Assembly (NCBI GenBank): GCA_009840005.1
Contig: VXOR01000037.1
Span: forward strand, 1-19,722
Source: Gemmatimonadota bacterium
GTDB taxonomy: Bacteria > Latescibacterota > UBA2968 > UBA8231
DNA: 19,722 nucleotides
Direction: 5' to 3'
In this document: positions 14,907 to 19,722 of the stretch, one piece after another
How the letters are laid out: each line of letters starts with the position of its first letter
How positions within the stretch are numbered: position 1 is the first letter of the stretch
Program-made: the position numbers and the translations under genes
The notes under the pieces: model-generated
What the model was told of the DNA's origin: nothing
The model's input: only the letters and a program-made list of their open reading frames with translations
The model's database searches: none

Positions 14907-15884
14907 CTACCACGGAGTGGCGATGGAAAATTCCTCTGCCACTTCCTCAAGCCCCTCGACTGCTTGCGCTGAAATCGGCACGCCATCCCGGCGGTACTCG
15001 GTTTCTCGCTCTAGCTCCTTGCCGCCGGGCAGGAAGGACTCGTCGAAACTGGGTAGTGGTTTCATGCGACTGGCCTCGTCCATCAGGTGGTCCATGTCGG
15101 CCTTGAAGGCGTCGAGATCGGAAAAACAGTTCACATCTAAGGCGAGGAAGAAGCCCGATTGATCGGCACCTGTGAACTCGATGTTGCCCCGCGAAAATTC
15201 TTTCAGCATCTGCCCTCCCAACGTACCCGACAGGATATTGCCCACATGCGAAATGCCGATGGCCTTGATGAAAACTGGCGGGTACTTCAGGAAGGTTTCG
15301 TCGTCGATTGCGTAGTGGCTGGCGAAATCGAGCAGGAAGGTTGGTTTGCCTTCGCCGGACGGCATGCCGAAGGCTAAAGGCGGACTACCTTGGATGGAGC
15401 CCCGGATCGTCGAATCGCGATTGTAGTGGTTGGAGGCATTGCGACCGGAAGTGGAGATGCCGATCAGGTCTGCGCACATGGCCATGCGAGCGTAGTTGCC
15501 GGTACTGCCAAGATGGGCGTGGTAGGTGGAGGTGGCTGCGCCGATCCCAAATTCTTGGGCCTTGGCGATGGCCATTTCCATGCTCTTGGTGGCGACGAGG
15601 TAGCCCAGGCCGCCGTCGCCGGAGAGCGCGGCCGTGGTCGGGCCTTCCTTGAGTACGCGGATTTGCGGGTTCGGGTTGACGGTGCCGTCTTGGAATGAGC
15701 GGACGTAGCGATTGACTTGGAGGGTGCCGTGGCTGACGACGCCGCGCAGGTCGCATTCGACCAGTTTGCTGGCGATGAGCTGAGCGTGATCTGCCGGTAT
15801 TGGCACTGCCTTGAAAATATTGACGACTAATTCCTCAAGGTCGTTGACGGCGACGCGGATGCCGTCGGTAGGGGGGACGTTCAT
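14907..15884 (-). CDS. Ldh2-family malate/L-lactate/ureidoglycolate dehydrogenase-like protein
   Basis: A 325-residue protein of the Ldh2 family, NAD(P)-dependent 2-hydroxyacid dehydrogenases unrelated to classical LDH. The characteristic DLRGVVSHGTLQVNRYV is present with H52. A TYHAHLGSTGNYARMA segment (120-135) replaces the usual N-S-x-H-F-G-x-x-G-Y, and GSPPLAFGMP replaces GNNP-x-A-x-x-P. The DMATS motif reads DFASHYAID, so cofactor or substrate binding may differ. It is somewhat shorter than the usual 335-360 residues. A strong AAAGGAG site precedes the ATG. It is the first gene of the minus-strand unit, 32 bases before the sulfatase-fold gene. A 2-hydroxyacid substrate is inference from the family. 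Confidence 0.82.
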   Translation of the reverse strand: MNVPPTDGIRVAVNDLEELVVNIFKAVPIPADHAQLIASKLVECDLRGVVSHGTLQVNRYVRSFQDGTVNPNPQIRVLKEGPTTAALSGDGGLGYLVATKSMEMAIAKAQEFGIGAATSTYHAHLGSTGNYARMAMCADLIGISTSGRNASNHYNRDSTIRGSIQGSPPLAFGMPSGEGKPTFLLDFASHYAIDDETFLKYPPVFIKAIGISHVGNILSGTLGGQMLKEFSRGNIEFTGADQSGFFLALDVNCFSDLDAFKADMDHLMDEASRMKPLPSFDESFLPGGKELERETEYRRDGVPISAQAVEGLEEVAEEFSIATPW

Positions 15885-15935
15885 ACAGTATGCTCCTTTG
15901 GCATCTGGTCAATTTGATGTCCGGAATATCGCGGC

Positions 15936-16157
15936 TCAGGAAGCGGTACTGGTTTTCTCTTCCATCAAGGCGATGAGTTGACGCACGACGGGGGCCAGTT
16001 CGAGAGGCACCTGCATCACAGTATAGCCCTGTTCAAAGGCGGCCTCATCTTCAGCGATGGCGTCTTCTTCGCTCTGGTTTTCGTAGTGTTCAATGACCCT
16101 CTGGACGCGCTCTTGATTCCATCCTTCGGGGTATTTATTCCTATCTATTTTATCCAT
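15936..16157 (-). CDS. small acidic protein, possible orphan antitoxin
   Basis: A 73-residue protein with no recognised catalytic motif. The start MDKIDRNKYPEGWNQ leads into RVQRVIEHYENQSEEDAIAE, a helical acidic region, and then QVPLELAPVVRQLIALMEE. I recall similar short proteins annotated next to toxin genes, but I cannot name the family. No toxin gene adjoins it: downstream is the Ldh2-type gene's upstream gap, and upstream is non-coding. The ribosome site GGAGAAAG precedes the ATG at a good distance, which supports it as a real gene. Confidence 0.55.
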   Translation of the reverse strand: MDKIDRNKYPEGWNQERVQRVIEHYENQSEEDAIAEDEAAFEQGYTVMQVPLELAPVVRQLIALMEEKTSTAS

Positions 16158-16219
16158 AGAGCTTTCTCCAAGGGACTTACCCTCTCCTGCGTTGGCGGCG
16201 GCGAAGACTCCTCAATTCG

Positions 16220-16257
16220 TTACCGCGTATATCAAAAGCGGTAATAACGTTACGCAT
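16220..16257. repeat. hairpin plus solo copy of the repeat end
   Basis: TTACCGC (16220-16226) and GCGGTAA (16238-16244) form a 7-bp stem with an 11-base loop. This runs directly into TAATAACGTTACGCATC, whose reverse complement ATGCGTAACGTTATTA resembles the ends of the elements at 2911-3059 and 4467-4619. No second arm is seen. The site lies between the divergent small acidic protein gene and the M81 gene, in a 201-base gap with no other feature. Confidence 0.45.
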
Positions 16258-16358
16258 CGTCCTGCCTGTGCATTAGGCACTATCTTGCGTCCTTGGCATC
16301 CCTAAGTACATTGGGAAACTCTTCAACCCATCCCAATCGCCTCTGCGGAAGGTTCCTT

Positions 16359-17834
16359 ATGAAACGCATTCTTTTGGCCAAATTCAACCACGAAGTCGGC
16401 AGCTTTAACCCCCAGCTTACTTATTACGACGACTTCACGATCTACCGGGGGTCAGATCTGCTAGAAGCTACCCGCTCGTCCAATTCCACGCTGGCGGGCA
16501 ATATCGACGTTCTCGAGGCCCGTCCCGACATCGAACTGGTCCCCACGTACGGGGCTTGGTGCAATACCACCGGCGGCTTGGTCGCTGGTCCCGATATGGA
16601 GCGTCTCATCGGCGAATTGTTGGCCGCTGTCGAGGCCCACGCCCCAGTTGATGCGGTCTGTCTTTCCTTGCACGGAGCCATGGCCGGCGAAACCGAAATC
16701 GATCCCGAGGGCCGCGTCGCGTCCGGCATCCGGGAGATCGTCGGGGACGTGCCTATTGTCGCAGCCATGGACCTGCACGCAGTTATTTCACAACGGCTGG
16801 TCGATGCAGCCGACGCCTTGGTCTTTCTCCACACCTATCCGCACACGGATATGCGCGATACTGGCCAGCGCGCGGCTCGTCTGTTGTTGCGCCAATTGGA
16901 CGGGGACGTCAAGCCCACTACCGCCCGAGTATCTATCCCGCTATTGGCTCGTGGCGATGAACTCATCACCGCCAGCGGTCGCTTTGGCGAAGCCATTCGC
17001 CGCTGTCAAGAAATTGAGGCGTCTCTAGGCGGTTTGGCCGCAGGCGTCATCATTGGCAACCCCTTTACCGACGTGCCCGATTTGCAGTCCAATGCAATAG
17101 TCACCACCGACGACGATCCAGCCCAAGCCGAGGAATTAGCGCTGGAATTGGCCTGCTTCATGTGGAAAAATCGCCCCCACTGGATCCCCAAACTCACCCC
17201 GCTCGAACAAGCCGTGCGTCTGGCCGAAGAGACTGAGGGGCTCACGGTGTTCTCCGACGCCGCGGATTCCACGGCCTCGGGTGCCAGCGGCGATAGCAAC
17301 GCCATTCTCAAGGGCCTGCTCCAATACAATTACAGCAAGCGTGCCCTCATTCCCATAGTGGATGCTCCTGCGGTGGAAGCTGCTTATCGGACTGGAGTAG
17401 GGGGGCGGTTCACTTGGCCTTTGGGCGGCACCCTCGATTCAGAGCGCTTTGCGCCGGTGGAATTGCCTTTGTACGTCAAAAGCCTGTCCGACGGAGCCTT
17501 CACCACTGAATTCGGGTATGTAGTGCCGCCTAGCCGCACGGCCATTTTGACCAGCGGCAATCTCACGCTGCTGGTGACCCAAGAAGCCGCCCCCATCGTT
17601 GGGCGCAAGGTGTACCAAAGCCAGGGGCACGATCCGGCCGACTACGACTTAGTCGTGTGCAAATCTCCCAACGGCTTCCGCACCCACTACCAGCCCATCG
17701 CCGCCCGCATTGTCGCGGTTGACGTTCCCGGGTCCACTAGCGCCAATCTCAAAACCTTGCCCTACCAGCACTGTGTGCGCCCTATTTTTCCGCTGGATGA
17801 GGGGGTAGTGCCACCTTTTGCTGAGGCCGATTAA
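16359..17834 (+). CDS. M81 family metallopeptidase (MlrC-like)
   Basis: A 491-residue protein of the MlrC family, named for microcystin-peptide breakdown but widespread with unknown substrates. Likely metal-site motifs are NHEVGSF (H11, E12), SLHGAM (H105), AMDLH (D138, H140) and HTYPHTDMRDTG (H158, H162, D164). These are followed by the C-terminal MlrC domain from about residue 290 to PNGFRTHYQP and beyond. There is no signal peptide. The start at 16359 is preferred: GGAAGG precedes it, and the 22 residues of the longer frame lack family character. The next gene's ATG follows the TAA with no gap, so the two are probably cotranslated. The substrate may be a modified peptide or amide. Confidence 0.85.
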   Translation: MKRILLAKFNHEVGSFNPQLTYYDDFTIYRGSDLLEATRSSNSTLAGNIDVLEARPDIELVPTYGAWCNTTGGLVAGPDMERLIGELLAAVEAHAPVDAVCLSLHGAMAGETEIDPEGRVASGIREIVGDVPIVAAMDLHAVISQRLVDAADALVFLHTYPHTDMRDTGQRAARLLLRQLDGDVKPTTARVSIPLLARGDELITASGRFGEAIRRCQEIEASLGGLAAGVIIGNPFTDVPDLQSNAIVTTDDDPAQAEELALELACFMWKNRPHWIPKLTPLEQAVRLAEETEGLTVFSDAADSTASGASGDSNAILKGLLQYNYSKRALIPIVDAPAVEAAYRTGVGGRFTWPLGGTLDSERFAPVELPLYVKSLSDGAFTTEFGYVVPPSRTAILTSGNLTLLVTQEAAPIVGRKVYQSQGHDPADYDLVVCKSPNGFRTHYQPIAARIVAVDVPGSTSANLKTLPYQHCVRPIFPLDEGVVPPFAEAD

Positions 17835-18449
17835 ATGCAGATCGAGGATCTTTTCACGCCAGCGCAACAAGCCCTTGTCGTCGGCCTGCACAGACGCGAT
17901 CAGCAGGAACGTCAAGCTGGCTCTACGGACCCGCTGCGTCTCAGGGCCGTCAGCTCCCAAGTGGCCCATTACCTCTGTCTGACCGCGATCCAGCAACAGG
18001 CCCGAACATTGGTCGAATTCGGCACTTCGCACGGCTATTCCACTCTGCATTTAGCTGCTGCGGCTCAGCGCACCGGGGCGCGCGTTTTCAGCTTGGATCG
18101 GGTGCCGGAGAAAACGGCGGCGGCGCAAGCCAATTTGCGCCAAGCTGGCTTGGACCACTTGGTGGAATGCTACACTGGGGAGGGGGAAGCCTTTATCGCG
18201 GCTCTCCCCGAGCGCGTGGACTTTGTCTTTGTGGATTTTGGCCTGCCCGCATTTGCGCCCATGTTCACCATGCTGGAAAGCCGTCTGGTGGCAGGGGCAT
18301 TCCTCTTTGTCGATGGCTGGTCCAAAATCGAACAGTGGGACCAGAATCCGGATTGGGCCGCCTTTAGAAGCCGCTTAGACGAGACTGCCGATTGGCTGAC
18401 CTACATCCTGTCGCTGGAAAAGTCGCACCTCATTGCCGTTAAGCTGTGA
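17835..18449 (+). CDS. class I SAM-dependent methyltransferase (O-methyltransferase-like)
   Basis: A 204-residue protein with a Rossmann-like SAM fold. Motif I is VEFGTSHGYST (60-70), the acidic ribose-binding residue is D88 (SLDRV), and VDFVFVDFG (128-136) fits motif IV. This order and size match the O-methyltransferase family 3 (catechol/caffeoyl-CoA-like) or related group. The acceptor is unknown. The ATG follows the stop of the M81 gene directly (TAAATG), so the pair is one transcription and translation unit. The gene converges with the DapA-like gene with one base between stops. Confidence 0.78.
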   Translation: MQIEDLFTPAQQALVVGLHRRDQQERQAGSTDPLRLRAVSSQVAHYLCLTAIQQQARTLVEFGTSHGYSTLHLAAAAQRTGARVFSLDRVPEKTAAAQANLRQAGLDHLVECYTGEGEAFIAALPERVDFVFVDFGLPAFAPMFTMLESRLVAGAFLFVDGWSKIEQWDQNPDWAAFRSRLDETADWLTYILSLEKSHLIAVKL

Positions 18450-18450
18450 C

Positions 18451-19362
18451 CTAAAATTCCCCCTCGTATATCTCGTCGAACAGGACTTTGAGCTTTTCGA
18501 CGAGCCCCGGCTCCGGCGCTGGATGGGGCGGTCCTAAGCGGTGGTTGGGGTAGAGGCCCTTCAATTGGATGGCCGCTTTTATGGAAGCCAGCCAGTTGTG
18601 TTTGATCGCCCACTGCAACCACGGCTCTTCATAGCGATACACCAAATCCCAAGCCCCGGCCGCATCGCCGTTGACCAGCGCATGGTAGAAGGCATTGGCA
18701 ATGTCGGGTCGGAAGGGGGCGACTGTGCATAAATAGGCGGGAGAGCCGAGCGGATAGCCAAAGGCGAAATTGCGCATCTGCCCGCCGCTGATCACGCCAA
18801 AACCAAAATCTCGCGTCTGGCGGATCAGGTCGTAATACGTGTAGAATTGGTCGCCGTCGTTCTTCATGCCAATGATGTGGGGGCGCTGGGCTAGTTCCAC
18901 GGCTGCTTCCAAGGGGAAAAGGGGCTGGCCACCGGCCCACAGAAGCAGGGGAATATCAGCGGCTCCTTCCAAGGCGTCGAAGTAATTAATTAGGACCGGC
19001 GTGGTATTGCCCAGATAGGGATGGACTTGGACTTTGACCGCGTCCATCCCTACAGCTTGGGCATGGGCTAGATAATCCCGCGTCTTCGCCGCCTTCCAAA
19101 AACCCGTACCGCCGATGCAGAAAGCCCGGCCAGCACAGGCTTGTCCCACCGTCTCGGTCACGGCCCAAATATCCTCGTCATCTAGGCAGGCGAATTCGCT
19201 GCTGCCGTAGGTCAACATCAGAATGGGCGCACCCTGTGCGCTGAGCCAATCCACGTATGTAGCTACTGCTTGGTGGTCTAATGCGCCGTTTTCGTCAAAG
19301 CACAAATTGAGCGGGACCACTGGCCCCTTCATGTGCGCTAAAGCTGCTGCCGCCTTGTCCAT
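18451..19362 (-). CDS. DapA/NAL superfamily lyase-like protein
   Basis: A 303-residue beta/alpha-barrel protein of dihydrodipicolinate synthase/N-acetylneuraminate lyase type, which forms a Schiff base with 2-oxo acids. The lysine is K167 in IIGMKNDGD. The usual GTTGE substrate loop reads YGSSEF (52-57). The PYY segment reads HPYLGNTT, so the second tyrosine, normally part of the proton relay, is Leu117. The YNxPxRT region reads LLLWAGGQPLF, so the conserved Arg is also missing. The reaction is therefore unlikely to be DHDPS and could be a retro-aldolase or dehydratase for another 2-oxo acid. A strong AGGAG site precedes the start. Lysine-pathway neighbours are absent. Confidence 0.85.
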   Translation of the reverse strand: MDKAAAALAHMKGPVVPLNLCFDENGALDHQAVATYVDWLSAQGAPILMLTYGSSEFACLDDEDIWAVTETVGQACAGRAFCIGGTGFWKAAKTRDYLAHAQAVGMDAVKVQVHPYLGNTTPVLINYFDALEGAADIPLLLWAGGQPLFPLEAAVELAQRPHIIGMKNDGDQFYTYYDLIRQTRDFGFGVISGGQMRNFAFGYPLGSPAYLCTVAPFRPDIANAFYHALVNGDAAGAWDLVYRYEEPWLQWAIKHNWLASIKAAIQLKGLYPNHRLGPPHPAPEPGLVEKLKVLFDEIYEGEF

Positions 19363-19423
19363 TTACATCTCCTGTGAGCGCACTGGGTCTATCACGGTGA
19401 GAAAAGCTGATTGCCGGTGGCAC

Positions 19424-19722
19424 TTACCATATTACATCGATTGAATACTCTTGGAGGGGGCTGTCTCTGCTAACCACAGGTATGTTCTCTACCATAGCTT
19501 GGGCAATGAGCAGACGGTCGAATGGGTCGCGGTGATGAAATGGAAGTTCGGTATATGTTGCAAGATGAGGCAATGAGATATGTAGTACCTCCATCTTATT
19601 TACCAAAAGTTGCTCTGAAATGAACTCGCCGAAGGCACACGACAGACTCAATTTTCCGATACCATACTTAAGGAACCTCTGATCAAGTTTTGTTTTTACG
19701 AATTTTGACCTTCTGTCTGTTT
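19424..19722 (-). CDS. VapC-like PIN-domain toxin, 5' part missing or disrupted
   Basis: The reading frame stays open to the window edge. About 80 residues match the C-terminal half of PIN toxins: KYGIGKLSL, then GEFISEQ, LPFHHRDPFDRLLIAQA and the last acidic motif VSRD, ending SIDVIW. VapC toxins cleave RNA with a cluster of four acidic residues. Only the last two are here, and the N-terminal D and central E are absent. Upstream of about 19669 the in-frame codons read as lysine-rich and do not fit the expected S-x-W-E-I-A-I-K segment. None of the three minus-strand frames restores it. Either the gene is broken there or the join at the edge is artificial. The stretch is AT-rich, and no antitoxin is in view. 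Confidence 0.65.
   Translation of the reverse strand, partial: TDRRSKFVKTKLDQRFLKYGIGKLSLSCAFGEFISEQLLVNKMEVLHISLPHLATYTELPFHHRDPFDRLLIAQAMVENIPVVSRDSPLQEYSIDVIW

Noticed and set aside
1..19722. CRISPR array, tRNA or rRNA
   Set aside because: No regularly spaced direct repeats and no tRNA- or rRNA-like segments were recognised on either strand.

Overview
The window is bacterial DNA: dense, mostly intron-free genes on both strands, estimated by eye at about 60% G+C, with Shine-Dalgarno sites and many overlapping or closely spaced gene pairs. The gene mix is enolase-superfamily and DapA-superfamily enzymes, two Gfo/Idh/MocA dehydrogenases, a sulfatase-like hydrolase, a propeller glycosidase-like protein, an MlrC-type M81 peptidase and R-M and toxin-antitoxin debris. 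It resembles environmental or host-associated heterotrophs such as Latescibacterota, Poribacteria or Planctomycetes relatives. No rRNA or marker gene is present, so this placement is inference only.

Layout. 65-2802 (minus): a five-bladed-propeller glycosidase-like gene followed by a threonine-synthase-like PLP enzyme. 2803-3160: a gap holding an inverted-repeat element. 3161-4426 (plus): an enolase-superfamily protein. 4427-4616: a second inverted-repeat element, whose end supplies the ilvD stop codon. 4617-6287 (minus): ilvD with a good sigma70-like promoter. 6455-7117 (plus): a small secreted acidic protein. 7127-8979 (minus): an unknown protein translationally coupled to a Gfo/Idh/MocA dehydrogenase. 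9179-10207 (plus): a metallophosphoesterase. 10247-12208: a convergent, overlapping restriction-modification pair with an Eco29kI-like GIY-YIG endonuclease and an amino-methyltransferase. 12350-15884 (minus): an apparent three-gene operon, Ldh2-type dehydrogenase, then a sulfatase-fold hydrolase with Thr at the nucleophile position, then a second Gfo/Idh/MocA dehydrogenase. 15936-16157 (minus): an orphan antitoxin-like small protein. 16359-18449 (plus): an M81/MlrC gene directly abutting a SAM methyltransferase. 18451-19362 (minus): a DapA-superfamily protein. 19424 to the edge (minus): the C-terminal part of a VapC-like PIN toxin.

Most genes look like small catabolic modules in which a hydrolase, dehydratase or aldolase is paired with NAD(P)-dependent dehydrogenases, suited to unusual sugars, sugar acids or esterified compounds. 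Several of these enzymes carry substitutions at canonical catalytic positions: the sulfatase-fold, enolase-superfamily and DapA-superfamily proteins. Their family names are therefore a poor guide to their reactions. The R-M pair is visibly more AT-rich than its neighbours and was probably acquired horizontally. The strongest candidates for something undescribed are the R-M pairing, the Thr-type hydrolase operon, and the short repeat family flanking the enolase-superfamily gene.
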